Below are positions 55,246 to 62,847 of a stretch of DNA of 64,000 nt, piece by piece. Position numbers and translations under genes: made by a program. The stretch's first letter is position 1. Every line of letters starts with the position of its first letter. Location of the stretch: NCBI RefSeq assembly GCF_022179645.1, contig NZ_BPRA01000011.1, positions 62,001 to 126,000 of the forward strand, in the 5' to 3' direction. The notes below the pieces were generated by a model. It ran no database searches. It was given only the letters and a program-made list of their open reading frames with translations, and was not told the origin of the DNA. Source of the stretch: Methylobacterium thuringiense (GTDB lineage Bacteria; Pseudomonadota; Alphaproteobacteria; Rhizobiales; Beijerinckiaceae).

Positions 55246-57417
55246 TCAAGCGGCCTTCGCCGCCTCGGCCGCCATCAGCGCGAAGGCGTAGATCAGTCCG
55301 ACCTCCTCCAGCCGGTCGAAGCGCCCGGCAGCGCCGCCATGTCCCGCCTCCATGTTGATGCGCAGCAGCACCGGGCCGCCGCCGGTCATGGTGGCGCGCA
55401 GGCGAGCGACCCATTTCGCCGGCTCCCAATAGGTCACGCGTGGGTCGGTCAGGCCGCCGAGCGCGAGGATCGCCGGGTATTCCTTGGCCGCGACGTTGTC
55501 GTAGGGCGAGTAGGACAGGATCGTCTTGCACGCCTCTTCGCTCTCGGCCGGGTTGCCCCATTCGGGCCATTCCGGCGGGGTCAGCGGCAGGTCGGCATCG
55601 AGCATGGTGTTGAGCACGTCGACGAAGGGCACGTCGGCGACGATGCCGGCAAAGAGCTCCGGCGCGAGGTTGGCCACCGCCCCCATCAGCATGCCGCCGG
55701 CGCTGCCGCCATGCGCGACGATGCGCTTCTCCGAGGTGTAGCTGGCGTCGATCAAGGCACGCGCCGAGGCGACGAAGTCCGAAAAGGTGTTGGGCTTCTT
55801 CTCGCGCTTGCCGTCGAGATACCAGCGCCAGCCCTTCTCGGTGCCGCCGCGGATATGCGCGATGGCGTAGACGAAGCCGCGATCCACCAGCGACAGTCGG
55901 TTGGTGGAGAAGGCCGCCGGCATCAGCGTGCCGTAGGAGCCGTAGCCGTAGAGCAGCAGCGGCGCGCTGCCGTCGAGTTCAAGCCCCTTCCGGTGCAGCA
56001 GCGAGACCGGCACCTGCTCGCCGTCCGGCGCCGTGGCGAAGATGCGGCGGGTGACGTAGTCGCCCGCCTGGTGGCCGCTCGGCACGACCTGACGCTTCCT
56101 CAAGTGACGGCCCTTGGTGACGCAGTCGTAGTCGTAGGTCTCGGCGGGCGTCGTCATCGAGGAATAGGTGAAGCGGATGCGCGCCGTCTCGAACTCGTGC
56201 CCCGAGGCGAGGGAAAGCGAATAGGCCTCCTCGGGGAAGGCGACCGCATGCTCGTTGCCCGCGAGATCGCGCACGATGATGCGCGGCAGGGCGTTCTCGA
56301 GCTCCAGCCGCACCATGTGGTTGCCGAGCACATGCAGATGCCGGATCATCGTGCCGGGCCGGTAGGGCACCGCGTCCTGCCAGTTCTCGCGGCCCGGTGC
56401 CGTGAGCGGTGCCGTGACGATCTTGAAGTCCTCGGCGCCGTCGGCGTTGGTGAGGATGACGAGGTAGTCGGCCCAGTTTTCCACCGAGTAGATCAGCCGG
56501 GGCTCGCGCGGCTGGACGACGGTGAGCGCCGCGTCCGGCGTGGAGCGGTCGAGGAGGTGGACCTCGGAAGTCTCGTGGTCGCTCGCGGTCACCGTGAGGA
56601 AGCGGCCGGACTGGGTCTTGCCGATATGGACGAAGACGCCCGAATCGGCCTCCTCGTAGACCGTGACGTCCTCGGCCTGCGGCGTGCCGAGGCGGTGGCG
56701 CATGACGCGGGCCGGGCGGTGGTTCTCGTCCAGCGCCACGTACCAGTACGAGGCGCCGTCCGCGCTCCAGACCGCCTCGCCGGAGGTGGCCTCGACGATG
56801 TCCGCAGCGTCCGCGCCGGTATCGAGGTCGCGCACGCGGATGGTGTGGAGTTCCGAGCCCTTGGTGTCGGCGCCCCAGGCGAGGCGCCGGTGGTCGTCGG
56901 AATGCACGGCCGCCGCGATCTCGAAGAAGGGAAGGCCCTCGCCCTCCTTGTCCCCGTCGAGCAGGATCGCCTCGCCTTCCTCGGGGCCGCCGTCGGCGGC
57001 GGTCTCCGCGCCCTGGCCCGGCAGCACCACGACGGTGCGCGGGCGGCGGCAGACGAGGGGATGCTGTCCGCCCTCGCGGTGGCGCATGTAATAAGCGAAC
57101 GGGCCGTCGGGATCCGGCACGCTGGAATCGTCCTCGCGGATGCGGGCGCGCATCTCGGCCACCAGCGTCTTGCGCAGGGGGCCAGCCTCGCCGAGCGCCG
57201 CCTCGGCATAGGCGTTTTCGGATTCGAGATAGGCGCGGATGTCGGCTGGCAGCGTGGCCGGATCCTTCAGGACGTCGCGCCAGCTCTCGGCCTTCAGCCA
57301 GGCATAGTCGTCCACGATTTTGCGGCCGTGGATCGTGAAGGCGTGCGGTCGGGCGTCGGCCTTCGGCGCCTCGGCGGGAAGCGTGAACGGACCGGGGAGC
57401 GGGGTGTCGGACGTCAT
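55246..57417 (-). CDS. ptrB: Oligopeptidase B / prolyl oligopeptidase family serine peptidase
   Basis: 723 aa from the ATG at 57417. The N-terminal beta-propeller domain runs to about residue 420; it carries DDYAWLKAESWRDVL near its start and TKGSELHTIRVRD. The C-terminal alpha/beta hydrolase domain contains the nucleophile in HGGSAGGMLMGAVANLAPELF, the Asp in ALGGLTDPRVTYWEP and the His in MEAGHGGAAGRFD. This is the oligopeptidase B (protease II) layout, cutting short peptides after basic residues in the cytoplasm. It is divergent from mucR, with 465 bp between starts. Confidence 0.92.
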   Translation of the reverse strand: MTSDTPLPGPFTLPAEAPKADARPHAFTIHGRKIVDDYAWLKAESWRDVLKDPATLPADIRAYLESENAYAEAALGEAGPLRKTLVAEMRARIREDDSSVPDPDGPFAYYMRHREGGQHPLVCRRPRTVVVLPGQGAETAADGGPEEGEAILLDGDKEGEGLPFFEIAAAVHSDDHRRLAWGADTKGSELHTIRVRDLDTGADAADIVEATSGEAVWSADGASYWYVALDENHRPARVMRHRLGTPQAEDVTVYEEADSGVFVHIGKTQSGRFLTVTASDHETSEVHLLDRSTPDAALTVVQPREPRLIYSVENWADYLVILTNADGAEDFKIVTAPLTAPGRENWQDAVPYRPGTMIRHLHVLGNHMVRLELENALPRIIVRDLAGNEHAVAFPEEAYSLSLASGHEFETARIRFTYSSMTTPAETYDYDCVTKGRHLRKRQVVPSGHQAGDYVTRRIFATAPDGEQVPVSLLHRKGLELDGSAPLLLYGYGSYGTLMPAAFSTNRLSLVDRGFVYAIAHIRGGTEKGWRWYLDGKREKKPNTFSDFVASARALIDASYTSEKRIVAHGGSAGGMLMGAVANLAPELFAGIVADVPFVDVLNTMLDADLPLTPPEWPEWGNPAESEEACKTILSYSPYDNVAAKEYPAILALGGLTDPRVTYWEPAKWVARLRATMTGGGPVLLRINMEAGHGGAAGRFDRLEEVGLIYAFALMAAEAAKAA

Positions 57418-57882
57418 CGTGCGTTTCCGATCAGGGTAGAGGCGGTCGCGCCGCCCGTCCGCCGCCATGTGCCGCGCCCTGGCGTGCCCCGCAAGGCTAT
57501 TGCCCGTCGTGCCGCGAGTCAGACGCCGCGTCGCAAGGCCCTGCTGCCCATGCCGCATCGTCTGGCGGGAATAGGTGCAACGAATTCAACCACAAGTGAT
57601 CTTCATGCTGGTTGCCGCTGCGAAATCTCGGCAAATCGCCAAATGCAATGGGAAAGTTGATTCCACGTTCCCCTGCATAACAGCCGTGTCTTGCGAGCGG
57701 TATCCGATTATCATAAGTGACCACGAGCGGTGACGGGGGTGCCGCTTTTTGCAGAAGACTTGCGGACGAGTTGGCCGGCGCAGGCACGTTGCCTGCGCGA
57801 GGCGGTGGAGGTCGATTCTGCTCAGCAGAGAGCCTTCGACCCCCCGACGCGTTTCGCTGGACACAAGGGAAGAGATCCGATC
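57418..57882 (+). promoter_or_regulatory. Upstream region of mucR and ptrB
   Basis: 465 bp with no gene. The part at 57590-57730 is markedly AT-rich for this genome and has several T-A steps and a CCGATTATCATAAG string, fitting the AT-rich, weakly conserved sites bound by MucR itself. It presumably contains promoters in both directions. No operator with strong symmetry was found. Confidence 0.45.
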
Positions 57883-58320
57883 ATGAACGAGCCCGAGACG
57901 CCGGTCGATTTCGTAGAACTGGCCGCCGACATCGTGTCGGCCTACGTGAGCAACAACCCCGTGCCGCCCGCCGAGCTGCCCCAGCTCCTCGGTCGCGTCC
58001 ATGGCGCGCTGATCCAGGTCGCCAGCGGCCAGGCTCCCGAGAGCAAGGCGCCCGCGCAGCCGCTTCAGCCGGCCGTGCCGGTCAAGAAATCGGTCACGAA
58101 CGACTACATCGTCTGTCTCGAGGACGGCCGCACCTTCAAGTCGCTCAAGCGCCACCTGCGCGCGAAGTACGACCTCAGCCCCGAGCAGTACCGTGCCAAG
58201 TGGGGCCTGCCGCCCGACTACCCGATGGTCGCCCCGAGCTACGCCAAGGCGCGCTCCGACCTCGCCAAGGCAATCGGCCTCGGCCAGACCCGCGACGGCA
58301 ATTACGACGAAGCCGCCTGA
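57883..58320 (+). CDS. mucR: MucR/Ros family transcriptional regulator, degenerate zinc finger
   Basis: 145 aa from the ATG at 57883. The Ros/MucR domain occupies residues 72-135, with YIVCLEDGRTFKSLKRHL and PEQYRAKWGLPPDYPMVAPSY. In Ros the zinc is held by Cys, Cys, His and His. Here the corresponding residues are Cys78, Asp81, His91 and, at the last position, Lys95/Tyr96 where His should be. MucR proteins are H-NS-like global regulators of exopolysaccharide, motility and cell-cycle genes in Hyphomicrobiales. Some relatives fold without metal, so the protein may still bind DNA. Confidence 0.93.
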   Translation: MNEPETPVDFVELAADIVSAYVSNNPVPPAELPQLLGRVHGALIQVASGQAPESKAPAQPLQPAVPVKKSVTNDYIVCLEDGRTFKSLKRHLRAKYDLSPEQYRAKWGLPPDYPMVAPSYAKARSDLAKAIGLGQTRDGNYDEAA

Positions 58321-58460
58321 TCGATCCGGGCTTCGAGAGGGGTAGCCGGCTCTGCCTGTGCCTCCCTCGGAGCTCCAACCCTCCGCCGCCCCGGCCGGCT
58401 GGACTGTCGTCAACAGCAAAGCGCTGGGAACGGACCGGCCGCGAAGACATTGATCTCGCG

Positions 58461-58661
58461 ATGGCCGATGATGACACCGCCCCCGCCGACAAACTTTCCG
58501 AGATCAACACTCTGCTCGCCGAGTGGACCGCCCGATCGGCCGGCGACAGCGAAATGCTGATCCATCGCCTCGAAGGCATGGGCTACGCGGTCTCCGGCAA
58601 GTCCGAGGACGAGATCGCCGAAATCCTCAAGAAGCCGCCGACGAGACCGCCCGCGGCCTGA
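58461..58661 (+). CDS. Small hypothetical protein
   Basis: 66 aa. Acidic N-terminus, then a helix-turn-helix-like segment DKLSEINTLLAEWTARSAGDSEMLIHRLEGMGYAVSGKSEDEIAEILKKPP. No cysteine and no membrane segment. The composition and codon use fit a real gene, and the reading frame is open only over this stretch. It lies 140 bp behind mucR on the same strand. Function unknown. Confidence 0.55.
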   Translation: MADDDTAPADKLSEINTLLAEWTARSAGDSEMLIHRLEGMGYAVSGKSEDEIAEILKKPPTRPPAA

Positions 58662-58781
58662 GACCGGGAGCGTGACGCTCCCCGGCGACCGCTCTCAGGG
58701 GGAGGTGGTCAAGTCTTGCATTAGGATATTTTTCTTCTAACACTGCCATGGCGCTCGCTCGGGCGAGCCCAGTAGGCGTTG

Positions 58782-58796
58782 GAACAAAACATGAAC
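58782..58796 (+). promoter_or_regulatory. LexA-like box GAAC-N7-GAAC at the start of the DUF6456 gene
   Basis: Exact direct repeat GAAC, seven bases, GAAC, which is the SOS box form used by alphaproteobacterial LexA. It covers the start codon at 58791. Roughly one such match is expected by chance in a window of this size and composition, so this is suggestive only. Confidence 0.35.
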
Positions 58797-59648
58797 AAAA
58801 CACGACATCGCTCATCTGCTGCCTCTCGTTTGCGATCGGTGCCGGTCGCGGCCCGGCTCGGGCGTGAGGCCGAGCGGTTGCTGGGCCAACTTGCCGAAGC
58901 GGGAGCCTACGCGCTCGCCGACCCGATCGAGCCGGAGATGCTGATCCTGCGAGGCGGTGGAGTCGGCATCTCTCTCGGGGGCGGCCGCTTCGCTGCAGCC
59001 TCCGGGCAAGTGCTGGAGCGGGCAGGCCTCGCAGAGCGTGAGGGAGGCCGGCAGCAGCGGCTCGTGTTGAGCGATGCGGGGCGAGCGCGGCTGCGGCGAA
59101 AAGATTGGCCCGCTGAGATTGCCTGTCTCGCACAGCATCTCGATCTGGTGGTCGATACGAGCGGTGATGGACCCGTGCTCCGCGACGCCTCCGAGAGCCC
59201 TCTCGCTTGGATGGCACGGCGTCGCGGTCGAGACGGCGCCCCGCTGATCGACGCCGCCGCGTACGAAGCCGGCGAGCGGCTTCGGCGCGATCTCACCCTC
59301 GCGGCGATGCTGCCACGCACCGGCCCCGACTGGGCTAGGCCGAAGGTCGACGGCGGCGGCCCGCGCGATCCGGCTTCCGCCTCGGACCGGCGTATCGCTG
59401 CCAAGAGCCGCGTCGATCGTGCGCTGGAGGCCGTGGGCAATGACCTCTCGGGGCTCCTGATCGACCTCTGCGGCTTCCTGAAAGGCCTGGAGCGGATCGA
59501 GTCCGAGCGACGTTGGCCTGCTCGCTCGGCCAAGGTGGTCGCCCGCATCGCGCTGGGCCGCCTCGCCGAGCACTACGGACTCGGGCGGGAGGCGACGGGG
59601 CCGGAGCGAAGCCGGACCCGGCTGTGGCGGGCGGCGCCGAAATCCTGA
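58791..59648 (+). CDS. DUF6456 domain-containing protein
   Basis: 285 aa from the ATG at 58791; a TTG twelve bases earlier is possible. The N-terminal half resembles a winged-helix region (EMLILRGGGVGISLGGGRFAAASGQVLERAGLAERE). The DUF6456 domain occupies roughly residues 140-275: SPLAWMARRRGRDGAPLIDAAAYEAGERLRRDLTLA, then RVDRALEAVGNDLSGLLIDLCGFLKGLERIESERRWPARSAKVV and GRLAEHYGL. The domain is found in alphaproteobacterial DNA-binding-type proteins, often near mucR. It lies 130 bp behind the 66-aa gene. Function unknown. Confidence 0.85.
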   Translation: MNKTRHRSSAASRLRSVPVAARLGREAERLLGQLAEAGAYALADPIEPEMLILRGGGVGISLGGGRFAAASGQVLERAGLAEREGGRQQRLVLSDAGRARLRRKDWPAEIACLAQHLDLVVDTSGDGPVLRDASESPLAWMARRRGRDGAPLIDAAAYEAGERLRRDLTLAAMLPRTGPDWARPKVDGGGPRDPASASDRRIAAKSRVDRALEAVGNDLSGLLIDLCGFLKGLERIESERRWPARSAKVVARIALGRLAEHYGLGREATGPERSRTRLWRAAPKS

Positions 59649-59990
59649 CAGGCTCGCTTTCCCGCCGCGCATCTTGGCTCGCCGTCGGATGAGTCTGTGC
59701 GCCCACCCTGGTTCCCGAGGGATGCTGCCGTCGCCGTCGATCGCTCCGACACCGAAACGGGCACGCGGGGCGATCGGCGCCCCGCTTCCGGTCTATGCGC
59801 TCAACCGGAACGTAGAGGCCCCGTGAATGGCCGGCTTCTCGAATGTCGCGCCGTCGCTATGCCGGGTTCGCGTTCCACGGTTGGGCCGTTCATACCCGAT
59901 GCCGGCGGACAGGTTCGACAGCCCGCTTCGACCGCTCGTGCTTCCCGAAGCGTCTCCACGGCCATTGCTTCGCCTCCGGCTCGCACCGGT
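59649..59990. other. 342-bp convergent gap
   Basis: Lies between the ends of the DUF6456 gene and the opposite-strand AlgX-like gene. No credible gene, promoter or terminator with a T-run was found; some short GC-rich inverted repeats are present. Confidence 0.4.
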
Positions 59991-60896
59991 CTACGCGGAC
60001 GCGGGACCGCACGCGCCGACGTCGAAATCGTCCGCCGGCAGCCGAGCCAGAAACCGCTCTGCCATCTCGACCACAAGAATGTCGGGCCGGACGCGCGCGA
60101 CATAGGCCCAGTCGATGCTCGACGACCAGATGAAGTGCATTTCCGCGAAACTCTCGGCCAGGAACCCGGTGAGGAGGATCCGGGTGTAATGCGCGCAGGA
60201 ATCGCCGAACAGCACCAGCGTGCGCGGGTCGGCGTGGGGCGAGATGTTGCGGTAGACGACGTGGGCGCCGGTATGCAGGTCGCCGGCCCGGCCGGCGGCC
60301 TCGTAGGCCTCGACGAGCGGGCTCGCCCAGACGCGTTTCGCGTCGCGGTCGATCACCCAGTTGGTCACTGTTTCGCGCGGGCGCTCGGGCAGCTTCTCGC
60401 CGAGGTCCCAGACGCCTTCGTGGGTGAAGCGCAGGCGGTCGCCGATATCGGGCGGCGGTATCGCGCCGCAGGCCCGCATCAGGGCGCGGTAGGCGATGTA
60501 GCAGCCGTCATAGGTCCAGTGGGAATCCGTGCGGCGGTAGAGCTGCGCCTCGCCGCGGGCGGCCCGCATGGGCGCGACGAGGTCGACATAGCCGGACAGG
60601 CCTGCCAGCCGCCGGCCGAGGCGGCGGGCTGGAGAACGGGCCGGATCATAGCGCAGGCCGTCGGTGCGGTCGTCGTAGACCGAGAGCTTTTCGGGCACGA
60701 CCATGTGGACACAGCGGATGCCGAGCGCCTGCGCGCGGGCGGTACGCTGCCTGATCAGCCACGCCCAGGCCCGCAGGCGCAGCCAGTACCAGGAGAGCCG
60801 GTGGTACTGGCTCAACACGGCATTGCTGCCGCCGACCAGGAACAGCCAGCCGTCCCGGCCGACATGGACGGTTTTCGAGGGATCGGGGACCTGCAT
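59991..60896 (-). CDS. AlgX/AlgJ-like SGNH acetyltransferase-fold protein
   Basis: 301 aa. The N-terminus has VHVGRDGWLFLVGGSN, the signature at the start of AlgX/AlgJ-type domains. The catalytic triad is visible: Asp124 and His126 in RRTDSHWTYDG and Ser233 in LVLFGDSCAHY. Such proteins transfer or remove acetyl groups on polysaccharides. In contrast to AlgX, there is no signal peptide or membrane segment, so the location is unclear. No polysaccharide genes are adjacent. Alternatively it is a stand-alone esterase with the same fold. Confidence 0.75.
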   Translation of the reverse strand: MQVPDPSKTVHVGRDGWLFLVGGSNAVLSQYHRLSWYWLRLRAWAWLIRQRTARAQALGIRCVHMVVPEKLSVYDDRTDGLRYDPARSPARRLGRRLAGLSGYVDLVAPMRAARGEAQLYRRTDSHWTYDGCYIAYRALMRACGAIPPPDIGDRLRFTHEGVWDLGEKLPERPRETVTNWVIDRDAKRVWASPLVEAYEAAGRAGDLHTGAHVVYRNISPHADPRTLVLFGDSCAHYTRILLTGFLAESFAEMHFIWSSSIDWAYVARVRPDILVVEMAERFLARLPADDFDVGACGPASA

Positions 60897-60990
60897 CGGG
60901 CGGGTCTAGACGGGGAGGGCCTGGGTGAACAGCGCGGGCGCTTCCGACCCAGGATGGAACCTCGCCGCCTGCCCGCCATTTCGACGAGGC

Positions 60991-61512
60991 ATGTCCGAGT
61001 CTGCACGACCCCTGATCCTGACCCTCCAGATGGAGGAGAGCGCCTTCTCGCGCTTCGAGACCCTGCGCCGACGCCATTTTCCCGAGGCCCTCAACCATAT
61101 CCCGGCGCATGCAACGCTGTTTCACGCGCTGCCCGGCGAAGAGGAAACCGTCGTCACCGAGACGATCGACGCCCTGGCGCGTAAGACGGAGGCGCCGGAG
61201 GTGTCGGTGACCGGACTGCGATTCACGGGGCGCGGCGTCGCCTTCGCGCTCGACTCGGCAGACCTGTCGGATTTTCGCGCGCGCCTCGCCTCGGCTTTCG
61301 AAACCTGGTTGACGCCGCAGGACCGGCAGGGCTGGCGCCCGCATGTCACTGTCCAGAACAAGGTCGCACCCGAAACGGCGCGCGTCCTGCAGGCGGATCT
61401 GACGCGGGATTTCGCACCGTTCCGGTTCACTGCGCCGGGCCTGCTGCTTTGGCGCTATCTCGGCGGCCCTTGGGAGCCCAGGGCCGCGCTGCTGTTCGGC
61501 GGCAGCCGATGA
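60991..61512 (+). CDS. 2'-5' RNA ligase superfamily protein (2H phosphoesterase)
   Basis: 173 aa from the ATG at 60991, which starts the compact domain; an upstream in-frame start is unlikely. Two HxT motifs are visible: His40-Ala-Thr42 in PAHATLFH and His118-Val-Thr120 in RPHVTVQNK. This pairing defines the 2H family, which includes ThpR 2'-5' RNA ligase and cyclic phosphodiesterases. The likely substrate is 2',3'-cyclic or 2'-5'-linked RNA. The stop codon overlaps the start of the PAP2 gene by four bases (ATGA). Confidence 0.88.
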   Translation: MSESARPLILTLQMEESAFSRFETLRRRHFPEALNHIPAHATLFHALPGEEETVVTETIDALARKTEAPEVSVTGLRFTGRGVAFALDSADLSDFRARLASAFETWLTPQDRQGWRPHVTVQNKVAPETARVLQADLTRDFAPFRFTAPGLLLWRYLGGPWEPRAALLFGGSR

Positions 61513-62291
61513 GGTTAAGCCGGCCTCCGATGAGAATCCCTGAGATTGCCCGCCGCACGGGCGTGCCCATCGCCGGCGGCGCCAGCCGCGTCTGGCGAAA
61601 ATTCCACCTCAACGAGGTCGGGCCGCTCGTGTCGCTGCTCGTGCTGAGTCTGCTCGGCTACGGCTTCTTCGCGCTGGCGCACGAGGTCGGCGAGGGCTCG
61701 ACGGAAGCGCTCGACCGCAAGCTCCTGCTGGCGCTGCGCAACCCTGCCGACCTCTCCGACCCCATCGGGCCGCCCTGGCTCGAAGAGACCATGCGCGACA
61801 TCACCGGCTGGGGCAGCGTGGTGACCATCGTCTTCATCACGGCGAGCGTCTGCACGTATCTGATGCTGACGCAGCGCCGCCGCATCGCCCTGTTCGTCCT
61901 CGCCGCCGTCGGTGGCGGCGAGGGCGTCTCGACCGTGCTCAAACTATTCTACCACCGGCCGCGGCCGGACCTCGTGCCGCACGGCATGGAGGTGTTCACG
62001 GCGAGTTTTCCGAGCGGCCACGCCATGATGTCGGCCATCGCCTTCCTGACGCTCGCCACGTTGCTCGCCCGCATCGAGCGAAGTCGCCGGGTCAGCATCC
62101 TGGTGCTCGCTTTGGGTGTCGCCATGACGATCTCGGTCGGCATCAGCCGAGTCTATCTCGGCGTGCATTGGCCGAGCGACGTGCTGGCTGGATGGTGCGT
62201 CGGAGCGGCCTGGGCGGCGCTTTGCTGGTTCGTCGCGCTTCAGCTCCAGCGCAGGGGCGATGTCGAGCCCACAGGCCCGCCTTCCGCGTGA
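61509..62291 (+). CDS. PAP2-family membrane phosphatase
   Basis: 260 aa from the ATG at 61509, which overlaps the upstream stop; an ATG at 61530 is a second choice. Six membrane segments are predicted. The three phosphatase motifs are KLFYHRPRP, FPSGHAM and SRVYLGVHWPSD. Such enzymes dephosphorylate undecaprenyl diphosphate, phosphatidate or related lipids at the periplasmic side. Translationally coupled to the RNA-ligase-like gene, a pairing without an obvious shared substrate. Confidence 0.92.
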   Translation: MRLSRPPMRIPEIARRTGVPIAGGASRVWRKFHLNEVGPLVSLLVLSLLGYGFFALAHEVGEGSTEALDRKLLLALRNPADLSDPIGPPWLEETMRDITGWGSVVTIVFITASVCTYLMLTQRRRIALFVLAAVGGGEGVSTVLKLFYHRPRPDLVPHGMEVFTASFPSGHAMMSAIAFLTLATLLARIERSRRVSILVLALGVAMTISVGISRVYLGVHWPSDVLAGWCVGAAWAALCWFVALQLQRRGDVEPTGPPSA

Positions 62292-62847
62292 AGGCCCTGC
62301 TTCGCAACGGTCGAGGCAGCGTCAAGTCCGGCTTCGCCCCGCCTTAGCAATTCGGTCGCATTGCCGATTTTAACTACGGCCGATCGTTCACGTGCTTCTC
62401 TATGAGGCGGCGCGACGCAGTCCGCCGGGACGATGTGGCGGGTGGATTGAGAAAGGGGCGTGCGCTCGTCACGAACATGCTGGAGTGTGACAGCGGCATC
62501 CGCCCAGAACGACGGAATCCAGCAGAGCCAAGCCGAATTGGCTCGCCAGCCAGTGCGAATCGCGGAAATCGAACCGCACGCTTGCCTACGGAGGGGCGTT
62601 CCGCCGACACCGGGAGCCGTCGAACCAGCGCGACTATACGCGCCGCTCACCGCGGCTGATGCCCTCGAAACGTCCGTCTCGAAGCCGCTCCCGCAAGACG
62701 ATCGGCAGGCCGGCCCGATCGCCGGGATCCGCCGGCCTGCCTGTCGCCCGCGGACCGCGTAGAAAGGCGTGAAGCCCGACGACACTGAGAGAAACGCTCG
62801 GAGGCCGCTCTTTCATCCGCCGACTGAGCGAAGGCGTGGCCGGCCGC
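62292..62847. other. 556-bp gap downstream of PAP2 and mnmE
   Basis: Lies between two convergent gene ends. GC content drops noticeably and codon patterns typical of the region are missing in all frames. Several short open frames are present but none has a recognised product or a ribosome-binding site. It may be a decayed remnant. Confidence 0.4.

Noticed and set aside
55240-57660. 806-codon open frame antisense to the oligopeptidase gene
   Set aside because: Composition is that of a shadow frame, whereas the minus-strand gene has full catalytic motifs.
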